DNA of 64,000 nt from Amaurobius ferox. Taxonomy: Eukaryota; Arthropoda; Arachnida; Araneae; Amaurobiidae. Location of the stretch: contig OX578138.1 of the NCBI GenBank assembly GCA_951213105.1, positions 96,439,114 to 96,503,113 of the forward strand, written 5' to 3'. The translations under genes and the position numbers were made by a program. Shown here piece by piece: positions 1 through 12,230 of the stretch. The notes below the pieces were generated by a model. The model saw only the letters and a program-made list of their open reading frames with translations. It did not search any database and was not told the DNA's origin. The first letter of the stretch is position 1. Each line of letters starts with the position of its first letter.

Positions 1-54
1 CAGGAGAGCACGTTTCAAGCATCCCTGATCTCGAATCAAATATTTTTGAATTGA

Positions 55-97
<43 letters not shown>

Positions 98-877
98 GTG
101 TGTGAAAGTATGTGTGTGTGTTTGTGTGAAAGTATGTGTGTGTGTGTCAGTGAGACTGTGGAGACGATAACTGATGAACGAAATGACCGATTCGGACGAA
201 ATTTGGTACAAAAATCACAATCCGTAAACACTGGAAACCTGTTGTTTTAATATGCAATAGAAAGTTCAGAACCCCTCTAAATTTTTGAATGAAATTTTGA
301 TAAAATCGTCAAAAAATCAAATCCGCTAATAAAGTTTAAGATATAATAAAGACATTTCTTATGTAACTTTTCATTAGAAAACGATTGACATAAATTTTAG
401 AACGCTAACATGAACTGTTCTCGAGATATTGCACATTTTTCAAAAAAATTATCAAAAAGTCATATAAAATTAAAAAAATGTTTCCTATTCAGAAACATGT
501 TCACTTTTCATATGAAATATCATGCGATAAATTGGGTGACATCATTCTCATGGACCTAGCTCGTTCCCTTCATGAGAAAAGATACTTTGAGTAATATTTT
601 TGTATTTGAACGCCAATAGTTATTTATCTGCTGTAAAAAAAACTTATTTCTTCGTCCATAACTCTTGGCGAGATTTTGGCGACGAATTTGGTAGAATGTC
701 GGCAACTTGGCAACTTTTTTAAATGTTGCTAAATTAACGGAAAGCTCGCCAAATGAATAAAAATGATGCTAAATCAATGACGACTCACTGATGACGACAT
801 GGAAAATGACGACTCATTGACGAAAATTCGATATTTTGGATAGAATATAAATAACTATTATAAAAATAATATATTTT
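1..877 (+). mobile_element. Family A copy 1 (5' cut by window edge)
   Basis: This copy begins inside the consensus (GGAGAGCACGTTTCAAGC), runs through a (GT)n tract at about 57-150, then the module reading CGATAACTGATGAACG...GAAATTTGGTAC, an AT-rich middle and the GGCGA/CCAAATT repeat block. It stops without the usual 3' stem-loop, directly before the next A copy at 878. The short ORFs here are only GT repeats read as Cys-Val. It is identified by alignment by eye to at least seven other copies in this window. Confidence 0.8.
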
Positions 878-957
878 TACTTTCCTTATGAACATAATGT
901 ATAAGGAAAGTATTGCTGTTGTTAAGACCCAGACCGTCCGACCTACCAGAAAGGTGT

Positions 958-1016
958 TGAAGACCCAGGCCGACCGGCTCGTCAACAGGGACATGAGCAA
1001 CCGATTAGCCGGCCGG
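958..1016 (-). repeat. 60-bp hairpin tail unit (copy a)
   Basis: This 59-bp unit (TGAAGACCCAGGCC ... GGCCGG) is bracketed by TACCAGAAAGGTGT at 944-957 and 1017-1030. It matches the isolated units at 18659-18717 and 37786-37847. The bracket repeat behaves like a target-site duplication or a tandem-repeat junction. Confidence 0.65.
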
Positions 1017-1030
1017 TACCAGAAAGGTGT

Positions 1031-1091
1031 TGAAGACCCAGACCGTCCGACTCGTCCAGAGGACTTAGAGTAACAAGTTGGACGGCCGGGG
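1031..1091 (-). repeat. 60-bp hairpin tail unit (copy b)
   Basis: This is a second unit in tandem with copy a, again bracketed by TACCAGAAAGGTGT (1017-1030 and 1092-1105). On the minus strand it can fold: an outer CCGGCCGTCC pairs with GGACGGTCTGG, and an inner GTCC-TCT-GGAC hairpin sits between. Confidence 0.65.
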
Positions 1092-1425
1092 TACCAGAAA
1101 GGTGTGAGGTAACTGTTTGGACAGCCAGGAAGTGCCACCCAACTTAGGCCGGAACCCAGTGGGGAGGGCATCCACAGGGACCGTACCCTCCTTCCCCTAC
1201 CACCAACCTCTCAGAAGGACTTACGGACCCACATGTTTAACGTGATCGTACTCCACATGAACACGACGGCAATTGTGGCAGCATGCAAACCACCGGGCTA
1301 CCGCGCCCGAAATGTACCAACAGTACGCGGTGTTCCCAGGTGATCACCCACCCAATTACTAACCGCGCCCGATGCTGCTTGACTTCGGTTATCTAACGAG
1401 AACCGGTGTTTTCAAGGAAAGTATT

Positions 1426-1795
1426 CCCTCACAGCAAAGATCGCCACATGTGTGACAGTGACGTTGTAATCACGTGACACCTGGGTCAGAATGTGACATC
1501 ATATTTGTGACTTCTATGCGACGTTGCGTATTAGTAACTTTGTAACTTCATTGTGATTATATTCTGTGACGTTTACACAATTTAATTAACACGTAACAAT
1601 ATGACGACATTATAATGGCAATTACAATGAGATGTCACAAACATGTTAATATGCGACGTCACAAACGACCATGAAAAAATGACTTCGCTGTGACCTCAAT
1701 ATGACATTGCCGAGACGTACTGCGACGTCCTGTGACGTCCTAAAGTCACAGTGTAACGTAAATCTTACGTCGCTGTGAAAAAAATTGCTGTTACG
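1426..1795. repeat. TGTGAC/GACGTC-rich degenerate array
   Basis: Roughly 370 bp are packed with TGTGAC, GTCACA, GACGTC and ATGACG words on both strands, with no clean period. It lies between the 5' palindrome of A copy 2 (after the SINE) and the GTGATGGGGTCG segment that normally follows directly. It may have grown from the TTGTGACGGGG segment of family A. CRE-like TGACGT cores are frequent, but nothing shows they are bound by a factor. Confidence 0.55.
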
Positions 1796-2425
1796 TTTGT
1801 GATGGGGTCGAAAATTCGAATTCGAGTTTTCAACGTGAGAGCACGTTTCAAGCATCCCTGATCACGTATCAAACATTTTCGAATAGATGTCTCTGTGTGT
1901 GTGTGAAAGTATATGTGTGTGTGTGAAAGTATATGTGTGTTTGTGAAAGTATATGTGTGTGTGTGTGAAAGTATATATGTGTGTGTGTTTGTCAGTGAGA
2001 CTATGGACACGATAACTGACGAACAAATGGGCCGATTCGAACGAAATTTGGTAAAAAAATTAAAATCCGTGAATACTGGAAGCCTATTGTTTTTAAATGT
2101 AATCGAAAGCGTCGAAAGCGTTTTAAATGTAATCGAAATCGAAACTTATTTCTCCGTCCATAACGCTTGGCGAGATTCTGGCGCTGAATTTGGCGGAATG
2201 TCGCCAACTTGGCGACATTTTGAAATGTTGCCAAATTAACGGAAATCTCGCCAAATGGATAAAAATGTCACTAAATCAGTGAAAATGACGACTAAGTGAC
2301 GAAAATAAAATTTCCTGGAAAGAATATAAATAGCTACTATAAGAAAAACATATCGTTCTTATTGTAAAAATAGTAAATTCATTGCATTATATAAGGAAAG
2401 TCATGTGTTGTCCACATCAGATTTT

Positions 2426-2790
2426 TTGATATATGGACTATGCATTGCTTAGTAGCTGGTAGCAATATTTCTATGTGATTGAATTTAGTGTAGTGTCACA
2501 TGCAGTTGTAGGTATATGCTGATTTCAGTATGCTCATATGACGAGTATAGAATTAATTTAAGTTTCACGTTAACAAGGGTGATCACCACTTTGGTCTCGA
2601 AATAATAAATAAAGCTGTGGTCTCACAAAATATAAAAGAAGATATCCCATTGTTTGAAGTTAATGGAATGATTTTATATTAGATAACGGTAATGTTTATA
2701 AACACTAAAGTAAATTATAATATAATTAAATAAAGAATGAATGTGTAAAAATTACTAGATTGCCTTTAATGACTAGACAAATTATATTTT
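2426..2790. other. AT-rich stretch, nothing recognised
   Basis: I see no repeat-family match, no convincing ORF and no RNA gene here. Confidence 0.4.
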
Positions 2791-2794
2791 CTTT

Positions 2795-3500
2795 GCAGCA
2801 AAAGTAAGTAGTCTCTCACTGAAGAAAATAAGAGAGTTGCAGGGTTTAGGGTTAACAAATTAATGCCCGAGATTCTACTGTACGCAAAACTTATAATTTA
2901 ATACAACATACGACACCAAATTTCTACTTCACAGATTATTGCACTCAAACTCTCAATTTCAAAATGCACAAAATATAATAGTACATTGACAATACTGACT
3001 GCATATGCATTGCGTACTTGGAATACTAAAGCAGTGTAAATACGGAAGGAAGCTCCACTCAGTGAAGAAAATGGGAGGGTTTAAGGATTATAATTACAAT
3101 TTGTCCGATATTTTACTATACGCAAAATTAATGCACCAAAAAATCTACTTCACTGATTATTGCTTCTAAATGCTCAATTTCAAAATGCACAAAATTTAAA
3201 AATACATAGACAATACTGACTGCCTATGCCGTGCGTACTTGAATACTCAAATAACAAAGGTAAGTAGTCTCTCACTAAAGAAAATTGGAGAGTTTTAGGG
3301 TTGAAAAAACGTAATTCCCGATATTCTACTACACGCAAAATTAATAAATCAATATAACATACTACACCACAAAATTTCACATTGATTATTGCATCCAAAT
3401 GTTCAATTTCAAAATGCAAAAAATATAACAATACATAGACAATACTGACACTGCCTATGCATTGCGTACTTGAATACTCAAGTACTAGAAGAGGCTCTCC
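2795..3500. repeat. Three-unit tandem repeat, period about 225 bp
   Basis: The words CTCTCACTGAAGAAAAT, TCAATTTCAAAATGCA, AATACTGACTGC and GCGTACTTGAATACT recur in the same order three times. The AATACTGAC word falls at 2991, 3212 and 3441, giving spacings of 221 and 229 bp. Each unit differs by substitutions and small indels. The 114-codon minus-strand ORF across units 2 and 3 is a by-product of the repetition. Confidence 0.75.
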
Positions 3501-5137
3501 ACTTTCCTCTACAAGAATTAACACATTGCATGTTCCTTCCCATTCAGTTTGGCATCCCTGGGCTCAACCTGGTGCATATGCCACAAGTGGATTATGCAAG
3601 TATAATCCGTGGCTTATACAAGTATAATCCGTAGCTCTTCCCAGTAGGCCCTCTAGTACTAGGAAGAGATCTGAAATGGCATTCTCACATTGCATATCTT
3701 TCTATGCGTTTTCATCTCCATTTCAATCTTATTTGAACCTTCGTCAGTTATAAACACTGATAATGGAACTCTTCCCCTAATTTCCTTGGAATAATGTCGG
3801 CGGGGGCAATACCATCCTATCGAACTGGGGTGGGGCCTATCATGCAGTCGATTCTTGGATTCAAGCTTCATCCTCTAATAGGAGTTGATCGTTGTCGGAA
3901 TATATAACATAGTTGTCGCGTTCAAAAAATATTGTGGTAGAAAATAATTTAATTATTTTTGATTCAGAATGTTCTTCTTATCAGTTCATTTTATAACAAT
4001 GAATATATGTAGTAATAACTGTCAGCAATCTCCACGATTTTAATGATACATACATATTTTAATATTTTCTTGTTTATAGTTTTATCGTTTACAATTTGCA
4101 TCTGTCCTTTACTGTTTACTATTTATTTCTCGTGAAATTTAGAAAAATGAAAAAACACTATGGTGACCGCCTATGGTGAAAATATAAAAAATTAACAAAA
4201 AGATCAAGCAACCACCTCTGGGTGATTTGACATGGAATGACCCATTATTAACTATTAAACTGAAATGCAACTGTACATTATTTTTGACTTTTAGTATCAC
4301 ATTTTCTGTGTCCATACAGATCGAATGAAAAAATATTCCATCAATGCAACATAATTGTTTGGTAAAGTCTTGTATTTCTGCAGTGAAGCGTCAATAAATG
4401 CGATTTACCAATTTCATTGGTAAATTTTTTCAAGTTCACATAATAAGTGTTCTTAGATCTTCTTTTGTTAGAGTATATAAGGGAATTCGGGGAAATATTA
4501 TCTCGCGAATGCTTTAGTCAAAGTGCAATCTTGTTCTTTAGACTTTTCTACCAATTTTTTTGCAACTGTAATTAAATATTTTCCGCAGAAAATTGAATTA
4601 CATTTATTATAAACTTTCACGTGGCTATGAGATTGAAAATTACCGATATTGAGCTGGAATTATTTATACATTTTATTCTAAAATGTAATGCACAGGAACA
4701 AAGAAATGCGTGTTTAATTTTATTGTAATTAAAGAGAAGGGCAGTATTTTGTAGCTTGCCATTGCAGTGCATACTAAAAAAAGACAGAATTTGTGTAACT
4801 TATTCACAGAAATTATTTACAGGAAATGTATTAAATTTGGAACAAACACTTATCAAATATCAATACCAACTTTAACACGGGGATTTAAAAATATTTTTTA
4901 AGCATATTATTTTACGAAAAACGCCAGTTTTTCCTTAAATACAAACAATTTAATGCTTGTTCGTTTTTAAACTGGAGAATAAGGCAAAATAGCGCTGTCT
5001 TTAAAAATAAAGAAAAACAAAGAATTGGCCATAGTTAGAAGTATTTTATTATAACCACCTTCAAGGGCGTACTAAAATTACACATCCATAACGCTTTCGG
5101 GCATTACTATGCCCTTCATCAGTGGCAAAATAAAAGA
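3501..5137. other. Unassigned AT-rich stretch
   Basis: A short direct repeat of ACAAGTATAATCCGT is visible near 3598-3635. A 70-codon minus-strand ORF at 3659-3871 has slightly higher GC but no recognisable motif. I see nothing else to support a feature. Confidence 0.35.
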
Positions 5138-6078
5138 AATCTGATGTGGGCAACACATGACTTTCCTTATATAGCGTAATGAATTTACTACTTTTACAGA
5201 AATAAAAAACAAAAATACGTTTTTCTTATAGTAGATATTTATATTCTTTCCAAGATATTGAATTTTCTTCAATTAGTCGTCATTTTCATTAATTTAGCGT
5301 CATTTTTATCCATTGGGCGAGAATTTTGTTAATTTGGCAACACTTAAAAATGCCGCCAAGTTGTCGACATTCCGCCAAATTCGTCGCCAAAATCTCGCCA
5401 AGCGTTATGGACGGAGAAATATGTTATTCTTACAGCAGATAAATGACTATTGACGTTCAAATAAAAAAGTATTACTCAAGTATATTTTTTTATAAATGGA
5501 ACGAGCTAGTTCCACGAGAATGATATCATCCAATTTATCGCAGGGTATTACATACGAAAAGTGGACATGTTTCTCAATAGGAAATATTGTTTTTTTATTT
5601 TATATAACTTTTTGATGACTTTTTTAAAAAATGTGCAATATTTCAAGAACGGTTCATGTTAGCGTTTTAAAATTTATGTCAATCGTTTTCTAATGAAAAA
5701 TTACATAAGAAATGTCTATTTGTGTAACTTTATTAGCGGTTTTGATTTTTTGACGATTTTTCTAATATTTCATTCGATAATTTAAGGAGATTCTGAACAT
5801 TCGATTGCTTATAAAAACAATAGGCTTTCAATGTTTACGGATTGTGATTTTTGTACCAAATTTTGTTCGAATCGATCCATTCGTACGTCAGTTATCGTCT
5901 CCACAGACTCACTGACACACACACACACACATACTCCCCCCCACACACGACATCACTTCAAAAATGTTTGATTCGTGATCAGGGATGCTTGAAAAGTACT
6001 CTTCCGTGGAAACCTCGAATACGAATTTTCGACCCCATCACAATACTTTCCTCGTAGATTAGGTATATAAGGAAAGTA
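5138..6078 (-). mobile_element. Family A copy 3, near full length
   Basis: The 3' stem-loop (CTGATGTGGGCAACACATGAC) is at the left edge. The GGCGA/CCAAATT block is at about 5310-5400, the CA tract at 5916-5945, and the 5' palindrome remnant ends with TATATAAGGAAAGTA at 6078. The palindrome is partly changed (TTTCCTCGTAGATTAGG). This copy faces copy 4, whose 5' end starts 38 bp away. Confidence 0.85.
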
Positions 6079-6116
6079 AAAAGCATCCATTTTAAATGAT
6101 AAAGAAATATCCATAT

Positions 6117-6242
6117 TACTTTCCTTATATACATAATGTATAAGGAAAGTATTGTGACGGGGTCGAAAATTCGAATTCGAGTTTTCGACGGGAGAGCACG
6201 TTTCAAGAATCCCTGATCACGAATCAAACATTTTTGGAGTGA

Positions 6243-6295
<53 letters not shown>

Positions 6296-7090
6296 AAGTA
6301 TGTGTGTGTGTGTGTGTGTCAGTGGGTCTGTGGAGACGATAACTGACGAACAAGATGGACCGATTCGAACCAAATGTGGTACAAAAATCACAATCTGTGA
6401 ACACTGGAAACCTATTGTTTTTATACGCAATCGAATGTTCAGAACCCCCCTAAATTTTCGAATGAAATTTCGAAAAAATCATAAAAAATTCAAAACCTTT
6501 AATAAAGTTACGTAAGTAGACATTTCTTATGTAATTTTTCATTAGAAAACGATTGACATAAATTTTAGAACGCTAACGTGACCCGTTCTCGAGATATTGC
6601 ACATTTTTCAAAAAAATTATCAAAAAGTCATATAAAATAGAAAAAAAAATATTTCCTATTGAGAAACATGTTCACTTTTCATATATAATATCATGCGATA
6701 AATTGGGTCACATCAATCTCGTGGATTTAGCTCGTTCCATTCATGAAAAAAGATACTTTGAGTAATACTTTTGCATTTGAACGCCAATTCATCTGCTGTA
6801 AGAATAACGTATTTCTTCGTCCATAACGCTTGGCGAGATTTTGGCGACGAAATTGGCGGAATGTCGCCAACTTGGCGACTTTTTGAAATGTTGCCAAATT
6901 AACGAAAATCTCGCCAAATGGATAAAAATGACGATAAATCAATGGAAATGACGACTAATTGTCGAAAATTCAATATCTTGGAAAGGATATTAGTATCTAC
7001 TAGAAGAAAAACCTATTTATTTTACTGTAAAAGTAGTAAAATTATTTCATTATATAAGGAAAGTCACGTGTTGCCCACATCAGATTTTTT
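6117..7090 (+). mobile_element. Family A copy 4, full length
   Basis: It starts with the palindrome TACTTTCCTTATATACAT plus its reverse complement, then GTGACGGGGTCGAAAATTCG and a (GT)n tract at 6246-6325. Next come the CGATAACTGACGAAC...GGACCGATTCG module and the GGCGA/CCAAATT block (about 6830-6965). The 3' end has TTATATAAGGAAAGTCA, the stem ATGTG/CACAT (with TTGCC between) and CAGATTTTTT. The inner arm of the palindrome and the 3' TATATAAGGAAAGT form a 14-bp inverted repeat with the 5' end. Confidence 0.9.
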
Positions 7091-7470
7091 AGAATGTCGT
7101 GGAGGCAGTATTATTTGGCAGAGATGTTTATACTTCATATTGTGATTTTGGATTATATATCAGAAAAAATAATTGGGCTGTTTATAGTAGATATAATAAT
7201 TATCACTGGTTTATTTATTGAACTGTATATTTAACTTGTGATTTCTAGACGGACAGATAAATATATGTTTAAAGACTTATGTAAATATATTATTTAAATC
7301 ATTAACATTTTTACATAGAAACATTCTATTTCAATTATCTCCATACGATAATTTTGGCAATACAATAAATTTATCACGTTTTATATTTGAATTTAATATA
7401 TTGCCCTCCCTTAAGTATTGATTAATTCAAAGATTTGACTAGGGGTATTTTAAAATAGTTTACTAATTTT
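7091..7470. other. Unassigned AT-rich stretch
   Basis: This lies between two A copies. No family match and no ORF worth calling. Confidence 0.35.
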
Positions 7471-7607
7471 TACTTTCCTTATATACATAATGTATAAGGA
7501 AAGTATTGTGACGGGGTCGAATTCGAGATCGAAATTCGAATTCGAGTTTTCAACAAGAGAGCACGTTTCAAGCATCCCTGATCACGAATCAAATATTTTT
7601 GAAGTGT

Positions 7608-7671
<64 letters not shown>

Positions 7672-8490
7672 TATGTGTGTGTGGGTGTGTGTCAGTGAGA
7701 CTGTGGAGACGATAACTGACGAACGAATGGACCGATTCGAACGAAATTTGGTACAAAAATCACACTCCATAAACACTGGATGCTTATTGTTTTATATGCA
7801 ATCGAATGTTCAGAACTCCCCTAAATTTTCCCGTGAAATTTTGAAAAAATCTTCAAAAAATCAAATCCGCTAATAAAGTTACGCAAATAGACACTTTTTA
7901 TGTAATTTTTCATTAGAAAACGATGGACATAAACTTTAGAACGCTAACCTGAACCGTTCTCGAGATATTGTACATTTTTCAAAAAATTATCAAAATGTCT
8001 TATAAAATAAAAAAAATATTTCCTATTGAGAAACATGTTCACTTTTCATATGTAATACTATGTGATAAATTTGGTAACATCATTATCGTGGATATAGCTC
8101 GTTCCATTCATGAGAAAAGATACTTTGAGTAATACTTTTGTATTTAAACTCCAATAGTCATTTATCTGCTATAAGAATAACTTATTTCTCCGTCCATAAC
8201 GCTTGGCGAGATTTTGGCGACAAATTTGGCGGCATGTCGTCAACTTGGCGACTTGCCGCCAAATGGCGGAATGCCGCAAAATAATTGAAATGTTGCTAAA
8301 TTAACGAAAATCTCACCAAATGGATAAAAATGACGCTAAATCAATGAAATGACGACTAATAGTCGAAAATTCAATATCTTGGAAAGAATATAAGTATTTA
8401 CTATAAGAAAATCCTATTTTTCTACTGTAAAAGTAGTAAATTCGTTGCATCATATAAGGAAAGTTATGTGCTGCCCACATCAGATTTTTG
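7471..8490 (+). mobile_element. Family A copy 5, full length
   Basis: It has the complete 5' palindrome at 7471-7505, a long (GT)n tract at about 7610-7690, the GACCGATTCGAACGAAATTTGG module and an enlarged GGCGA/CCAAATT block at 8205-8360. The 3' end reads GTGCTGCCCACATCAGATTTTT and stops at 8490. The ORFs on either strand over the GT tract are dipeptide artefacts. Confidence 0.9.
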
Positions 8491-10644
8491 TTTGAGGGAT
8501 TGAAATATAAAATATATCAATTTTTACCTCATTATGTAGAGGTAGGTATATAAGAGTAAATCTTTTGAACATTGAAAATTTTATGAAAGAAATATAAATT
8601 AATAAATCATTCAATAATTTGAAATATATCACTTTAAGTATGTCTAACATTTTCTTACATCATAAACATCTGAATGCAAAATCGTTCATGCAAAACTACT
8701 ACATACATTTGGACCCTGAATAATAACAGAGCGCTAGGTATCTAGTATCCTCTTTGTTGGTACAAGAAAATTGTTATATTTTATATATATATTTATTAAA
8801 ATTGGAGATTTTGTGCAATAGGGATTCGTGTAAAAGAAGTTTCACTGTATATATACTTAAATCTATTTTTAGATGTTGTAGAATGAAAAAATGTTTATTA
8901 AAAGTGACCTTGAACAAACATGATGAAAAAAGAAATATTTTATTAGTTATATATTCATTATCTTTAACTAAAAAGTTTCAGTAATGGAAGTTTTCAAATT
9001 ACCCCCACGATCAATGCGACCATCGATTGATTGTGAAATTAAATCCGTCATCCTTATTTTAAACAATAAAATGAAAGTGTTGTTTTAGCGACAATATATC
9101 TTTAATTGTACTACGGATATAAAAATGTCTTCCTTTTTTCCAATTTTGCTGCTTTTCTTTCATTTTTACAACACGGAAATATATACCGATTATTTTAAAT
9201 AATAAGTAATATTGGGTCAGTGCTGCCATTTCTGGTGTAGAAGTAATTTTGAAATATCATCTGCGATGTTATTTCACACTTATTATTGGACTATATTTCT
9301 ATTTGTTGACGCAAATTTTCCATATACTTGTCACCTAGATTGCAGTTTAGTAACTGTACTTTTTATTTATTTTTTGCACCAATTTTTGCATGTATTGTAA
9401 CAAAATAACAACATTGTAACAAATCATTGTAAGTATCATTGTAACAAAATAACAACAAGTTTACTGTTAAGGCCGAATAATCTAATTTATTTTCATCTTG
9501 TGATTGTTTCCGTGAGCCTGATTCTGAAGTTATAGTTGGCTGATAAGATACCAGAATAATTCATGCCTTCTTCCCGGCCTTGAAGTGATTTTCGAGAAAC
9601 TGGAACGATAGGATAAAAAAACTATTATTGACTATTTTGGTAGCATATGGATTTCGGTTACATAAGAAGGCAGTTTGAGGATGGTATAAATTACTATCAA
9701 GTGTATAAAATAATTTCTATTGTGTGTCGTAGAAAACGGAACGAAAGCTCGATAATTAAATTAGAATGGTTAATGTTACAAGGGGGAATTCAATAATCAA
9801 ATAATTTACTCATCCAGTGCCTCATCTCATAGCTTGGTGATGGATAGTGGAGCTAATTAATTCAAATAAGATATTGTGTCTTGTTATTGATCGATAGATA
9901 TTTTGTGGCCACTATATTTTATTTTAACATATAATCACAATAATGAAACAAATAAACATTGCAAAATTTACATGTACAACTTTAAATCGCACATGCTGAC
10001 CTCTAGAGTAACTTACTGCCAAAACTAAAGTACCTAAATATTAATGTTTACCTTTGGTGTCAAATTATAATTAGTTTAAATTTACTTATAGCCTCACACA
10101 ATCTATATTATAAGACATTATACATATTTAAATTAAATAACAAAACTACAATACTCCTGTCACTAATGGATAAATGGATTGGCAGAAAGTGTATTTTGGG
10201 AAAAGTTCAAATGCTCAATTCAAATTCAGTATTTGTAGCTTAACTATACTGTAGGATTCCCAGTACGTAGCCTGGTCAGAGTAGAAATCAGTCTCAGCTA
10301 AGCTTAGACAATACTGTACGATGATTCGAAAAAGTAGGACTATGTAAAGGATCCATCTTCGACAATATCTAGCATTCCTGTTTGCTAATTCAGCGAACGA
10401 AGATTCGTACAAAATGTAATGATTCGTGCAAAAACGCAATGATTCGTACAAAACAGTTTCAAACAAGCACTGATTCGTACGAAACAATTTCTGTGGTTCA
10501 TTTGTGTTGCATGGTTGGAACCTGTTTTTATGCCGCCAATGCAGAACTGTCTTGATACCGCGTCCTGGTACGCTGATTTGGTGAAACAGAAACATTTAGA
10601 AGTATTTGCTCAGGAAAGTTTTCTGTAGCAAAGATCAGATTCTA
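8491..10644. other. Unassigned stretch left of the Tc1 element
   Basis: This is mostly AT-rich single-copy-looking sequence. At 10386-10490 the word ATGATTCGTACAAAA recurs about four times in diverged form, inside a 126-codon minus-strand ORF of no recognisable family. I call no gene here. Confidence 0.35.
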
Positions 10645-10672
10645 CAGTGCGCGAAAAAAGTATAAGGACAAC
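10645..10672 (+). repeat. Tc1 left terminal inverted repeat
   Basis: It starts CAGTGCGCG and contains AGTATAAGGACAA. It matches the inverted right end with two mismatches in the first 27 bases. The outer AGTATAAGG word is repeated at 10843-10852. Confidence 0.9.
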
Positions 10673-10880
10673 GTATAATTGAATGAAAATATATTTTTTT
10701 TTCACTTTATCAAAATGAATTTTTGATATTTCTGACCTCTATTATGAAATTATACAATAACATTTCTAACTCATAAAACAACAAATATGAACCGTACAAA
10801 AGTTGACCTTTTAAAGATTATCACTAAAGTAAATATTGAAAAAAGTATAAGGTTATGTTCTAAATTACTTAATATTTCTC

Positions 10881-11867
10881 TTAATAATCAAGAAAACAAC
10901 TTTTTTTTTCAATTACTTGAATAATTTGAGAGGTCATCGGCGCTGAAAGTTATTTTAAAGTGTCTATGGAATTGTTATTCCAAGCTTGTTTGATGGCTAA
11001 CACAAGATCCTGTTTAGACTGATATTGTGTGCCATTTTTATAAACTTCTCGACCCCATAAATTTTCTATTGAATTGAGATCGGGACTCCTCGCCGGCCAA
11101 TCCAGTAAATTTACTGAATTAGTTTCAAACCAGAGTTTTGCACTCTTAGAAACGTGTATGGAAGCGTTATCCTGTTGGAAAATATAGTCTCCTGAAGCAA
11201 TTAGTGAGGTCTCAGGTAACAAATGTTCACCTAACATATCGACATATTTATCACAGTTCATTTTGTAGTTGATAAAGACGATAGACATGGTTCCGTTTGC
11301 TGCAAAAGCTCCCCAAATCATTACTGTGCCCCCACCGTATTGACGTTTGGAAAAAAATTTCCTTGGTTTTACGCAGATTATACCAAAAATAGCGAAAACC
11401 ATCTGACCCATCAAGATTGAACTTCTTTTCGTCCGAAGAGATTACATCAGTCCATTTTGGACCGAGAGAAATGTATTTTCTTTTTTTAAATTCCTGTCTT
11501 CGTTCCTTATGTTTTTTTAAGAGGCGAACGTGACATTAACTTTCCATACCAAATATTCAAATGTTTATTCAAAAGATTTTGAACTGTTCGTGTGGAACAT
11601 GGTAAGTCCAAATTTCTTGTAACTTCATTTGCAGTTTCTTTTTTCTTACAAGCTCTTCTTACAACCATTCTTTTCTGTCGATGCGTTAGAATTTCTGGTC
11701 TTCCAGTTCGTTTTTTCATCCCATACATTCCAGGTTCCTTTAGAAAATTATGAACTACAGTTTTAGATCTTTTAACTTTTCAAAATTTCATGCCCACTCA
11801 ATCCAGATTCTTTAAAAGCAAGTATTTTCCCTTTTTCAAGGTCAGATAGATGAGTTTCTTTTGGCAT
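10881..11867 (-). pseudogene. Tc1-family DD34E transposase pseudogene
   Basis: When intact this would be a nuclear cut-and-paste transposase of about 330 residues, normal for Tc1. The start codon is at 11865-11867 (MPKETHLSDLEKGKIL). An N-terminal paired helix-turn-helix region follows, with a GRPEILTHRQ linker. The catalytic domain shows the first Asp in SSDEKKFNLDGSDG, the second in FQQDNASIH, and Glu in PDLNSIENLWG, with 34 residues between the second Asp and the Glu. It cannot make a full protein. Frame changes occur near 11785, near 11528-11535 and at the seven-A run 11351-11357. An in-frame TAA at 10950-10952 precedes about 20 more family-like codons that end at 10881. Family assignment is firm. 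Confidence 0.93.
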
Positions 11868-12230
11868 CGTACAAAAATCTTGAAGAAATGAGGCAATTGT
11901 GAATTTTGTTTAGAAACCCAGTCTATATTTGAAATGGAGGCGAATGACGAAAGTCAAGTGCCTGGCCATTAAAGAAAAATATATTTGAAATGGTCATTTT
12001 CTGCTTTCAAATATGCAAATTTTACTATAATTTTAGATGAGAAAACAGTAGTTCTTATACTTCTTTCCAAGATCACATGGGTTAAAAATTTATAAAGGAA
12101 ATTTATACACATTTATTTTTGAAAAAATTAACTAATTTACATGAAAAAGAACTTTATTTTATCAATATTTTTACTTAAGAAATTTGCATACGTTTCCGTC
12201 TAAAAGATTTCCAGATTTGGTGAGTTTTCG

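Larger units (their letters stand above)
915..1413 (-). mobile_element. SINE-1: 5S rRNA-headed, tRNA-like composite SINE
   Basis: Read on the minus strand, it starts inside a 5S rRNA-like sequence (ACACCGGTTCTCG... AGCAGCATCGGGCGCGG ... GTTAGTA), continues into a shortened tRNA-like region (GGGCGCGGTAGCCCGGTGG), then the body common to all SINEs here, and ends with GTCTGGGTCTTAACAACAGC. The flanks share AAGGAAAGTATT at 903-914 and 1414-1425, a 12-bp target-site duplication. About 24 bases of the 5S head are missing compared with the copy at 58368. Two 60-bp tail units are repeated within it at 958-1016 and 1031-1091. Confidence 0.85.
878..2425 (+). mobile_element. Family A copy 2, interrupted by a SINE and a TGTGAC array
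   Basis: The 5' palindrome (TACTTTCC... to ...GGAAAGTATT) lies at 878-914 and the 3' stem-loop with CCACATCAGATTTT ends near 2425. The copy is split by a reverse-strand SINE (915-1413) with a 12-bp target duplication and then by a TGTGAC-rich stretch (1426-1795). The normal A sequence resumes at about 1800 with GATGGGGTCGAAAATTCG. About 400 bp of the usual middle is deleted near 2095-2140, where a short duplication of TTAAATGTAATCGAAA is seen. Confidence 0.75.

Noticed and set aside
62..250. Cys/Val-rich ORFs (also at 1913, 6252, 7490, 15903 and the His/Thr-rich reverse ones)
   Set aside because: They are translations of GT/CA microsatellites plus neighbouring family A sequence, and occur in every A copy in varying frames.
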